Part shown: in pieces, positions 31,787-40,986 of the stretch | Layout: every line of letters begins with the position of its first letter | Position numbering within the stretch: the stretch's first letter is position 1 | DNA from: Hortaea werneckii | Lineage: Eukaryota; Ascomycota; Dothideomycetes; Mycosphaerellales; Teratosphaeriaceae | Length of the DNA stretch: 64,000 bases | Assembly (NCBI GenBank): GCA_037044905.1 | Contig: JBAOKB010000070.1 | Span: forward strand, 1-64,000 | Reading direction: 5' to 3' | Made by a program: the position numbers and the translations under genes | Notes under the pieces: generated by a model | The model's database searches: none | The model's input: the letters and a program-made list of their open reading frames with translations, nothing else | What the model was told of the DNA's origin: nothing

Positions 31787-32377
31787 GTCAAGACACTAGT
31801 CAAAATCGGTGGAAATGGATTGTAGTGAGATGTGGCAAACGACTCAAGGTGAAGATGGAGGGATTGTAGAGCCCCTTCCACTTGGTACCTGCATCTTCTA
31901 TACACGTGAACAGCGCGTACTTCGCGCACCGCTCACGCGCCTTCAATATATCTGTTACAGCCTCTGCATGAACACTATAACTCAAGCAGGGCTGGAAAGT
32001 GGATGCGTGGCGAGCGGGAACAGCGGACAGCGCCGCTCGGAAGGCCAGGGCAGAAGAGAACTCCAAAACACAGAGACACGGTACAGGACGCGCGCGAAAG
32101 GGAGAGAGATTGCGGGCGTGTTTGAAGAGATATAGGCATATCTCGCACACGAAAGTCGACGTGGAGGACCAGTATAAGCGTTAATAACGTGTTTCGAGCG
32201 GAGAAGAGCATAAAGTTGAGTCGAGTCGTTTGAAGAGTCGAGTCGTTTGGTTATACTACTTAGTATAGTGTACTAAGTCTGCAGCGGCCTCATATTGGTT
32301 AGGTTGGCGAGAAAACGAAAGTTCTATCTGTGATTACCCGGGTTTTGCTAGCCATCACGCTCTCTCTTCATGCAAGT
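31787..32377. other. Intergenic region with direct repeats
   Basis: No gene recognised. It holds two copies of GAGTCGAGTCGTTTG three bases apart (about 32217-32250) and the left 17-bp repeat at 32268-32284. Confidence 0.45.
32268..32284 (+). repeat. 17-bp direct repeat, left copy
   Basis: GTGTACTAAGTCTGCAG. The identical 17 bases occur in the same orientation at 40677-40693. Between the two copies lie exactly the NLR gene and the intact OrsD/recombinase-like gene. Confidence 0.6.
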
Positions 32378-32515
32378 CCACCAGGTAAGCCACTGGTTTC
32401 GACCAGGAAGATGCGATACAGTTGATCCAATAGTTTAATGTCTGCTAGCAGAGCACCATCCGCACTTTCGAGGACATTGGCATTCTCTCTGTGTTGGATA
32501 CAGTCACTAATCTTG
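32378..32515 (-). pseudogene. Short relic of a recombinase-like gene
   Basis: On the minus strand this stretch reads IQHRENANVLESADGALLAD followed by LLDQLYRIFLVE. It aligns with the part of copy 2 reading TQHRDNATTLSGTGSALTKA and SDQLSRIFLTED, just before the recombinase motifs. Only about 45 residues survive. It abuts the 3' end of the NLR gene. Confidence 0.65.
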
Positions 32516-32521
32516 CTTCGA

Positions 32522-35500
32522 TTAGAGCTTCAACAGTAACATACGACCGGAAGGGAACCCAAGTGCAACTACATTACCATGATTAGTGATAACTGCAGAG
32601 CGGTATTCGGACGGCAACCATAATCGGCGCCTTCCATTACACCAGATCCAGAAGCCTTGGACAAATGTCGGCAGTGTTGTCGCGGATAGAGTGGTATTGT
32701 GTCTTCTGGAAGCTCTGATACTCGTGTAAGGCATATTTTCACAGTCGATAGGCAGACGTGGCTCTTTTCCTGAGTTTGATGACATCGGGACATTTTCCCT
32801 GACGTCAGCTCTATGCACAGCATTACCGGAGTTGACGTCCCAGATCGTCTCAATCTCATCATGATTCATAGTCCTTCTTGTGCCGTCTACAAGGAGACCG
32901 GCTTCCTCAAGTTCGTGCCCATGAGATTGATGGACATGAAACGACGGTTTCAAACCAGCGTCGAACAGCTTGACTGTCTTGTCACATGATGCCGATGCCA
33001 GTAGCTTGCTGTCTGGCGAAAAGGTGACAGCCGTGACCGTGCCAGAATGGTCCTTGAATGTCTGTAGTGCTTGCAGAGAGCTTGCACCCCACAGCCTGAC
33101 TGTCTTGTCACGTGATGCCGATGCTAGCTTCTTGCCGTCTGGCGAGAAGATCACAGCCGTGACCGTGTCAGAGTGACCCTTGAGTGTCCGTAGCGCTTGC
33201 CCAGAGCTTACGTCCCATAGCTTGACTGTCTTATCACGTGATGCCGATGCCAGCGTCTTGCCGTCTGGCGAGAAGGTCACAGTCCTGACCCAGTCAGAGT
33301 GACCCTTGAGTGTCTGCAGCGCTTGCCCAGAACTTGCATCCCACAGCTTGACTTTCTTATCATCTGATGCTGATGCCAGCATCTTGCCGTCTGGCGAGAA
33401 GGTCACAGCAGCGACCCGGCCAGAATGGCCCTTGAGCGTCTGCAGCGCCTGCCCAGAGCTTGCAACCCACAGCTTGACTTTCTGGTCATCTGATGCTGAT
33501 GCCAGCGTTTTGCCGTCTGGCGAGAAGGTCACAGTCACGACCCAGTCAGAGTGACCCTTGAGTGTCTGCAGCGCTTGCCCAGAACTTGCATCCCACAGCT
33601 TGACTTTCTTGTCACATGATGCCGATGCCAGTAGCTTGCTGTCTGGCGAGAAGGTCACATCACAGACGTAGCCAGAATGACCCTTGAGTGTCTGTAGCGC
33701 TTGCCCAGAGCTTACGTCCCACAGCTTGACTGTCTTGTCACGTGATGCCGATGCCAGCGTCTTGCCATCCGGCGAGAAGGTCACAGTCGTGACCCAGTGA
33801 GAGTGACCCTTGAGTGTCTGCAGCGCTTGCCCAGAACTTGCATCCCACAGCTTGACTTTCTTATCATCTGATGCTGATGCCAGCATCTTGCCGTCTGGCG
33901 AGAAGGTCACAACTAAGATATAATCAGTGTGTCCCTTAAGTGTCTGTAATGCCTTTCCTGAATCGGAAATCCATAGGGAGGCCGCCGAGTTCCCAGGCGC
34001 TGATGCTACCGCCTTGCCGTTCGATAGGAAGGACAGTACTCTGACCAACCCTGAACGTCCCTTGAACTTTCGTAGCATATGTCCTGTGCTGACATCCCAC
34101 AGGTCAACTTCTTCGTTCCAAGTTGCTGACGCTAGCTTTTGACAGTCGGGAGAGAATGCAAGGACTCCATAAGAGCATCCAACCAGGGTTTGCGACAATC
34201 TCCCTGAATGAGTATCCCACAATTTGATTGTATTGTCTTTAGACGCAGATGCCAGTATTTTAACGTCCGGCGAGAAGGTCAAAGCCCTGACCCAGCTCGA
34301 ATGCCCCATCAAGGTCTGTACTTCTTTCCCCGATTTGACAGTCCAAAATTCGACAGCACTGTCATCAGATCCCGAGGCAAGTAACTCGCCGTCGGGCGAG
34401 AAGACTACAGCTCTGACACTCTCAGAATGACCATTGATGTTTTGCAGCCTTGCCCCAGAGCTCGTATCCCACAGCTTGACTGTCTTGTCATATGATGCCG
34501 ATGCCAGTAGCTTGCCGTCTGGCGAGAAGGTCACAGCCGTGACCGTATCGGAGTGACCCTTGAGTGTTTGAATACAGGGATCCCAGCTTTGAGATGCATC
34601 AATCGCAAGTTCAGTTGTCGCTATAGCGTTCTTTCGGAACATCTCCCCGATGATACTTGACTTCGGACTGAAAGTCAGACCAGCGTCGTAAATCTGCAGC
34701 GGTGCATCTTCCAGCATGGGTCGGAAGGTTAGCACAAAATGCGTAGCGTCTCTTACTGTGACTTCTAGGCTGAAAGGTGCTGCTACTTGGAGATCTCGTG
34801 GAAATCCATGTTTGTCCCTTTTGAGTTTGGAGGGTAGCTTTGTCTCGATTTTGTACCAGATGTTGTTCACTGTCTCGCGAGGCTGCCCCCCTTCGCTCTT
34901 GTTCCAAGTCAGCTTGTGGCCACAGCCTCCTAGTTTACAAGTGTTTCTTTGCTTACTGACAATGCTGCGTCCAGATCATGAATTATATCAACGGCTGTTG
35001 AGACGCGATGTATCAATGCTAGTGCTTCCAGCCAATGCAGAAAGTGGACTTCGACGAACGACTTGATCTTAGACCAATCGCTCTGGTGTGGATGACAACG
35101 TATCAGATGGTATACCCAGAAGCGACATGCATATTGAACATGCGGTGTGATACACTCGTTGACTCTCTCTCGACTGATCTCGGCAGAGCGGACCGTATAG
35201 TCTTGTAGGTCGCAGATATCTTCGCGTAGGTGTTTCGTCATCACACATAGGCATTGCTCATATAAGTATTGGTGTACTAGACTGACGTCGACTCGGTACT
35301 GGTCATCTGAGCATCTGCTTTGATCGAGCAGGAAGTCGCGAAAAGATGGATGGTGCAGCTGGATTGGCATCGTTCCAGACTTGGGAATGTCAAGCACCGA
35401 ACTCAGATGGCCCAACGTCCTTCTCAGGGTCTCAACATCTTTTCCGAAAAGAGCTGCAGTACTGGTCATTGACAGAGAGTCTTGCAAGGTGACAAGGGAT

Positions 35501-36788
35501 CCGACGACTTGACAAAATTCTGCCTGCAGCATCTGCTTCTCTTCAGCAGTATGATCGTCTCGAGTCAAATTGGCGAGGATGGTGGTGTAGATCTCGTCGA
35601 GCTTGCGCTCTATGGGACGTACATCGTTGTCATCTTGATCGAGAAGTGAAGTCAGTCTGGCTTGTGCAAGTCGATTATCCTCTCCGACATACCGACAGGC
35701 TGTCGCAGCCCAGATGAAAAGTTTGCTCGAGTTCTTCATGAGACATTTCAAAGCTTTTGTCCCGGGCCAGCCAGTCTTGAGACCGAACCTCTGTCCAATG
35801 GACCGGAACTGATCTTTCAGGAAGAGCAGAATATCGCGTTCCACGATCGTAGACTCAATAGCATGAAGCACAAAGTCCTGATGTTGGCGAGCGTCCACTC
35901 CAGCGAACCCGTGCTGGATTGGCACTTCTGGTCTGCTCGTCAGAAGTACCCGCAGCCTGGCACCTCGTGATGTGTGAGCTTCGGCGAAACGCTGTAGAAG
36001 GAGCTGGACGTCATGTCTGCTGTCGCACTCATCGAGTGCGTCGACAACGAGAAGGTAATTCGATCGACCGTCTTGGTGTTCGAGATCTGAGAGGGGTCCA
36101 TGGACAAGCTCGTCCCACTGATCATCGATCGACATGCTCGCCAGATCGCCGATCTTGGAGATAACATCACGTATTCTCGTCTTCAGAGCTGGAATACTCT
36201 TTGACATTTGGGAGGCAACCGTTGTGACGAACTTGTCGGCGGTGTTGACATCCTCGATACCTCTCGAGAAGAAGAAGCTTGCGGCGAGACGACCCTTTCC
36301 GCTGTATATGCTAGCTATCGTTTGAGCGATTGTGGATTTGCCAGTGCCTGCCATGCCATTCAGCCAGAAGATGCTAGGCGAGTCTTCTGCATCAACGTAG
36401 TTGCATATCTCCTGCAAAAGTTCAACGCGAGTGCCAGGTAGACATCCAGGCTGATGTCGCCTTTGAAGAGCATTGAACGCTGCATTCTTCGCTGTTGGCA
36501 GAAATTGGATGAGGTCATTCTGGTCTGTGATCAGATCAGCTAGAGTTTTTGCGCAGACTTGACTATCTTGACGTATGTCTTCCCGGAAGGCTCCATACCA
36601 TGCGCGCCTTTTTTTGCCGGCATCCGGTTGTAATTATACACGTTGCCAAAGTGCGCCCTTGCTCTGTCGGTCATGGCGATGTGACTGAACATTTGCTCGC
36701 GAAGTCCTTCCGCGTTGGGACCTGGCTCTTCGTCTTGTATCCGCCCATCTGAGCTTGCTAGCGCTTCCGTGTGATGTGAGCTCTGCAT
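32522..36788 (-). CDS. NACHT-WD40 NLR-type protein
   Basis: Three exons, 36788-36599, 36539-34957 and 34897-32522, give 1,382 residues; both introns are 59 bp (GTATGG..TAG and GTAAGC..AAG) and restore the frame. The N terminus contains RARAHFGNVYNYN, a short motif common upstream of fungal NACHT domains. Walker A is GMAGTGKST with K131, and Walker B is LLVVDALDEC at about 226-235; a winged-helix-like region follows. From about residue 698 there are 13 WD40 repeats. Repeats 6-13 are nearly identical with a 126-bp (42-residue) period. This is the NWD architecture of HET-E/HET-D/HET-R allorecognition receptors, which detect a partner through the WD propeller and trigger a response. The effector domain usually found at the N terminus was not recognised. 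The gene lies inside the segment bounded by the 17-bp repeats. Confidence 0.88.
32960..33960 (-). repeat. 126-bp tandem repeats coding for WD40 units
   Basis: Eight units of 126 bp with near-identical DNA sequence; successive units begin near 32970, 33096, 33222, 33348, 33474, 33600, 33726 and 33852. They encode repeats 6-13 of the NLR (SPDGKTLASASRDKTVKLWD type). Such uniform units point to concerted evolution and to unit number varying among strains. Confidence 0.9.
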
Positions 36789-37850
36789 GATTGAGGTACA
36801 TGATATTCAAAATCTCGCTGGATGAGATTCATGAATACGGCAACCTGTTGAACAGTGATGAATACGCTGACACTATATCAGCTGGAGAAACCGTAAGCCG
36901 CACAAGAGGTACCCCACCACACCTCATAGCTATTTTTAGTCCTCTCGAGCTACCCTACCGACGCTGGAATCCCTGAGTACCTGGGGTCGCTTTGCTTTGG
37001 AGGTTTCAATACAGTCCTTTGTCACTGATGCGAAAGACGGTAGAGAGCTTCTCAACAGGCCTATGTCATCTCTATTCAATTATCCGACTACTTTGGAGTG
37101 ATCTGCTGGTGCAACTCGCTGCTTAGGTGCATTTATCTATTTCTCAAGCCCTGCGGTCGGCGACAAGGATCAATTGTAGGAAACATACCGAGGGTCTGGC
37201 TGCTGTATCTTCGTGGCATATATCTCGTTAGGCTTGAAATTCGCCGGTCAGTGTGGCGTGATGTCGAGGGCAGACGCGCGGCAGACCACCGCCTTGCTCA
37301 CCAATGATGGTCCCTTCCAGCTGGCCGCTGCGCTACAAGTCATACCACACCGCCGGTCACATCACCCGTTCCAACAAGGCAAGTGCGCGGATGAGCCTCG
37401 AACGCAGAAGGACATACGCCACATGCATGCACTGTTGTGCAAAACTGACTGTGCAGCTTACATGCGGACCAAGCATATTCCAGCGATAGCTTGCGCCACC
37501 GTGCGGGTGCCAAATGATGTAACTCTAAGCTCACAGTCTTCCAGCGCTACAATTTTAAGCACTCGTCGATCCCGCAGCTACCAATGCACTTGAACAGCCG
37601 AACCAGCCCAAGGGTTAATCTGAGCATTCATGCTGAACAAAGAAGAGACCCTTCTCGCCATGCGAAACATCTCTACTGTCTGATCATCAAGCAAAGAGAC
37701 CACAGATAAACACGGAGATAATCATTCGTGAGGACCCAGTTTCATAGTAGTATGGAGTAGACTTGCGTATAACGTGGGAATATGTAGGCGAAAGGGTTTT
37801 GAGTGAGTCAGAAATTCTAGCACTTGCCTGAGGGCATCAAATAGCCTGTA
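36789..37850. other. Intergenic region between NLR and copy 5
   Basis: About 1 kb without a recognised gene. Some open frames exist (37213-37593 plus, and an overlapping minus frame) but resemble no family. Confidence 0.4.
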
Positions 37851-40463
37851 TCATGATCTTTGGCGCTTAGCACCCACTTGGTTCGCGCTATCTCCCACTG
37901 GCCGCTTTCCACTTCCCGCACCGAAGCCAAGGAACTCGTGCCACTCGCGGCTTACTAGTCGAAACCCAGCCCTGCGTGCTTCTACGTGGCCGGGCACCTC
38001 TTCTAGTCCTCGAGCATATAAGCGTCCTGCAGTCCAGGATGTATGTGTAGTCTGTAGGTCAGTGATTTGATCTCCGATATCGTAATCCCGCTTGAATCCG
38101 CCTCCATTGAGATGACGACGCGAGATAGCAATCGCGACGTGGCGGTATATTGGGATCGTCATCGGAGCCTTGGAAATCCCCGCTGTCGCCCGCTTGAGAA
38201 CGTTAGAGAGACGTTGACTGTTCCAGCAGCCGTCACCGTCAGGCCACAGGAAAGACGTGGCACGGGATTTCTTGCTAGGGACCAGGAGGTCGAGCTCTCG
38301 GAGGAAGGGAAGAACCATCCACAAATAGTACACGACCAGCTCGCTCACCTCTTTAGGCAGGTAGCGGTGTATGATCTTGGTTGAGCCTGTGCACGTGTAA
38401 CCTTTGTGGTACGAAGTGACCAGCGCTACCAGACCATGCTCAATGAACATGTTTCGATGGAATGTCGAGTTTGTATGCTGCAAGCTGGTGATCTCAGACC
38501 CACGAGCCGGCTGGCCCGAAGTGATGTGGATCAGCAACAATAGTCCTTCTAGAAAGGCATCGACTTGTTTGTGATACTGTCGTACTGCTTGCTTATCCCA
38601 GACCACATGTTGTGAACTGCTATGGCAAGTGAACTGCTCTCGTAATCTATCAGTTCGTAGCACTCGATGAAGCAGCCACCCCTTCTTGCACGGAAGCAGT
38701 GCTCTGTTCCTTTCGTCATCAAGGAAATTCCAGCCATTTTCAATAACAGCTGGGTTGTCACGCAGACGGTGAAGGTGAATCATGGGTATCATATCCTCCC
38801 GCGCCTCGTCAACGCCGAGCATGAGTACGTCTGAAAGGAGGTTTTGCACTCGTTGCACCTGGACTAGGATAAATCGACGGAACGACTGCATGGTAAGCTC
38901 GACATCTTTGTAGTGCACCGTCTGTTCATCGTCAGACCATTGTATGTAGCCCAGGGACGTGGTGCTGTCCCGGATCTGCTTGCCAAAGGATCTTAGCGAC
39001 ACAGCCCAGCTGAAAGGTGTGCAGTTGTCGACAGTCATGAAACGTTGCCGCATCTCTTCCAATGGGTCTAGTGGATTGTCGACTTTACCGCTTTCCATCG
39101 CACGTACAGCTGCTTCGAGGACAAGCATCTGGCTAATTTTGATGAAACCAGAGAGCCTAGACGTGTAGTTCGGAGCCTCGAAGAAAGAGCAACTCCCTGT
39201 GTCTACACCAAGAACAGCGAGGAAGCCAAGGACGACGCTTTCGTAGATATCCCCTTTGAGCTGATGATCTAGTACGGCTATGCAGAAGTCTAGACAGAGG
39301 TCATCTATCCGTCGGAAGTGTCTGTCACTCGATGCTCCGCTTGAAGAAGAGTCCTGCGAAGTCCTCGCGTTTTGTTGCTCGCTCGTGACGGCGATCAGCT
39401 CGTCCAATATAGCCACCTGCCGGCTAGTCAAGATGTGTCGAAGCCGCGGTGATTGGTAGGGATCGTTGGTACGATAGGCAAAGCACAGGAGCCGCTTCCA
39501 TGTGTCCTTATAACGTTGATATGTTGGTTTCTGTAGCTTGACCATTAACGGCTGACCATAAGCTTTCTTATGGGGCAGAAATGAGCTGATGCATCTCTGG
39601 GCGAAGAAATTGACTTTGTCTTCATTCACGGTTGCATAAGCAGACTCGATCAGCCGATCGATCGACGATGTTAGCTCCGTTAGAATACACTCCTCCGGGT
39701 CGGGTAGCCTTGCGAGCTGCGCAGCCTCAGCAAGGCGGACACCGTGCAGGTAATTCGGCCAACGAGTTCTTTCGAGCCATGGCGATACTTGTGTCTTCGC
39801 CGGGTTATCTTGGAAGACAGAAGTGGCGTGTGCGTGTTGTTCCTCAAGCATAGCAAGTTTTCGGAAGACTTCTTCGGTGCCTGCGTCATGATCTTCGACA
39901 TGTCCAACGGCTTGTAGGTCTGTGCGTCCGTCGGTGCCTAAAGGCTGATCTGTGCAATGCTTTACCCGGAACCCAGCGCTACCTGGCCCTTTGCGGAAGA
40001 ACCGTTGGAATTTGACGGCCTTCCAGGGCGTTTGCCCGCCAAAGTGCTCCCGCTCGAGTATCTCACGGACTGCACGGGAGCCAGAGCTTTTCTGTCCGCC
40101 GCGGCTTCGCCGCAGTGGCGCATGTTCGACATTGTAGTGCTTTCGTAAGACGCTGACTGTTTTCGAGACTAACGTGCAGTAGTTGCAGCCAAAGCCATCT
40201 TCTACCCGGAGATGTACAAATGGCTCACACTCCGTCTGTGGCAAAGGCAAAGGCTCTATTCGGGGATCTAGCAAGGACTGCTCTAGTAAGGCCGGGAGCG
40301 TCTCTTTCTCGAACGACTCGTCGTTGCTGTTACTGAATAGCGTTAAGTGACGCCGGCCATGCGCTTTTTGACAATGCTTGGGCAAGGCAGAAGGGTGGAT
40401 GGCAGATTTGCACAATTTGCAAAGAACAATTCTATATTGGGGAAGATACTCCAATATGTCCAT
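37851..40463 (-). CDS. OrsD-type zinc finger / tyrosine-recombinase-like protein (copy 5), intact, no helicase
   Basis: One uninterrupted 870-residue frame, ATG 40463. Two C2H2 fingers are C15-x2-C18-x11-H30-x4-H35 and C93-x2-C96-x12-H109-x4-H114, the same spacing as copy 1. The recombinase-like residues are R654 (QPARGSE), K687 (YHKGY), R774 (IYRHVAIAI), H807 and Y816 (HTSWTAGRLYARG). The His that normally stands three before the second Arg is not conserved (Pro here). The C terminus is basic (GAKRQRS). OrsD/DUF3505 is named after a gene in the orsellinic-acid cluster of Aspergillus nidulans and has no established biochemistry. Because R, K, R, H and Y all appear in the right order and the gene is unbroken, it is the best candidate for an active member here. 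Confidence 0.85.
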   Translation of the reverse strand: MDILEYLPQYRIVLCKLCKSAIHPSALPKHCQKAHGRRHLTLFSNSNDESFEKETLPALLEQSLLDPRIEPLPLPQTECEPFVHLRVEDGFGCNYCTLVSKTVSVLRKHYNVEHAPLRRSRGGQKSSGSRAVREILEREHFGGQTPWKAVKFQRFFRKGPGSAGFRVKHCTDQPLGTDGRTDLQAVGHVEDHDAGTEEVFRKLAMLEEQHAHATSVFQDNPAKTQVSPWLERTRWPNYLHGVRLAEAAQLARLPDPEECILTELTSSIDRLIESAYATVNEDKVNFFAQRCISSFLPHKKAYGQPLMVKLQKPTYQRYKDTWKRLLCFAYRTNDPYQSPRLRHILTSRQVAILDELIAVTSEQQNARTSQDSSSSGASSDRHFRRIDDLCLDFCIAVLDHQLKGDIYESVVLGFLAVLGVDTGSCSFFEAPNYTSRLSGFIKISQMLVLEAAVRAMESGKVDNPLDPLEEMRQRFMTVDNCTPFSWAVSLRSFGKQIRDSTTSLGYIQWSDDEQTVHYKDVELTMQSFRRFILVQVQRVQNLLSDVLMLGVDEAREDMIPMIHLHRLRDNPAVIENGWNFLDDERNRALLPCKKGWLLHRVLRTDRLREQFTCHSSSQHVVWDKQAVRQYHKQVDAFLEGLLLLIHITSGQPARGSEITSLQHTNSTFHRNMFIEHGLVALVTSYHKGYTCTGSTKIIHRYLPKEVSELVVYYLWMVLPFLRELDLLVPSKKSRATSFLWPDGDGCWNSQRLSNVLKRATAGISKAPMTIPIYRHVAIAISRRHLNGGGFKRDYDIGDQITDLQTTHTSWTAGRLYARGLEEVPGHVEARRAGFRLVSREWHEFLGFGAGSGKRPVGDSANQVGAKRQRS

Positions 40464-40676
40464 GTCAGCGACGGTCTAAAGATATCATAGAGATGTACTA
40501 TCTAGACCGCAACAATATCAATAACATATATTTGGCTACCAAAGGATGCGTAGCGCGTGGAGGCGCGTGGCAGTAGAGCGCCTTGACCACACCGCTTAGC
40601 CGCTGTTCCGAAGCTGAGAGCGGGACAGCAAGCCAAACCGGATCGAGGCTAGCAAAGAAACGGAGACAGTTCTTTT
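40464..40676. promoter_or_regulatory. Upstream region of copy 5
   Basis: About 210 bp between the ATG of copy 5 and the right 17-bp repeat; the promoter is expected here. No specific motif was assigned. Confidence 0.35.
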
Positions 40677-40693
40677 GTGTACTAAGTCTGCAG
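40677..40693 (+). repeat. 17-bp direct repeat, right copy
   Basis: GTGTACTAAGTCTGCAG, identical and in the same orientation as 32268-32284. Its last base touches the start of the dispersed retroposon-like repeat that begins ATTCCCGAATAG. Confidence 0.6.
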
Positions 40694-40966
40694 ATTCCCG
40701 AATAGTGCAGCATCTGAGTCTGCCGTGGCAGCGAGGAGTTGGGCTTACCTTGTGGCTCCTAAACCGTCTGCTGCCTGCTTGCGGGTAAGAAGGTCCTGGT
40801 TGGACTATGCTGCACTGCGACGACGACTAAGCTGACCCCGTGCGTCCTCATCGGCATGGCGGTCGCTGCATGGTGTTTCTTAGGGTCGTGAATTCCGATG
40901 CTACGACGGAGTGAGTCCTCTTTACAATGGACATCGTAGACAAGACCCCTACCTCTAACCCTGGGA
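40693..40966 (+). mobile_element. Retroposon-like repeat, copy A (5'-truncated)
   Basis: About 274 bp similar to the reverse complement of 58192-58466. The first 50 bases (40693-40742) are identical to 58466-58417 on the other strand; the rest diverges, with TCGTGAATTCCGAT and GGAGTGAGTCCTCTT shared. The 3' end here lacks a long A tail (GGGAAATATT). It lies between copy 5 and the 3' end of TAM41. Confidence 0.7.
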
Positions 40967-40986
40967 AATATTAGAGTACGTTGACC

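Noticed and set aside
34898..34956. Separate NACHT and WD40 genes divided by a stop codon
   Set aside because: The stop lies inside a 59-bp intron with GTAAGC donor and GCTGAC branch-like site; the spliced product is a standard NACHT-WD40 protein.
36540..36660. A homopolymer (seven A) frameshift at the start of the NLR gene
   Set aside because: A 59-bp intron with GTATGG donor and CTCTAG acceptor restores the frame and keeps all coding segments.
37213..37593. Overlapping open frames between the NLR and copy 5
   Set aside because: Neither strand shows a recognisable family or splice pattern.
22627..40693. A classical Starship with a DUF3435 captain
   Set aside because: No DUF3435 motif set was recognised; the recombinase-like genes are of the OrsD/DUF3505 type.
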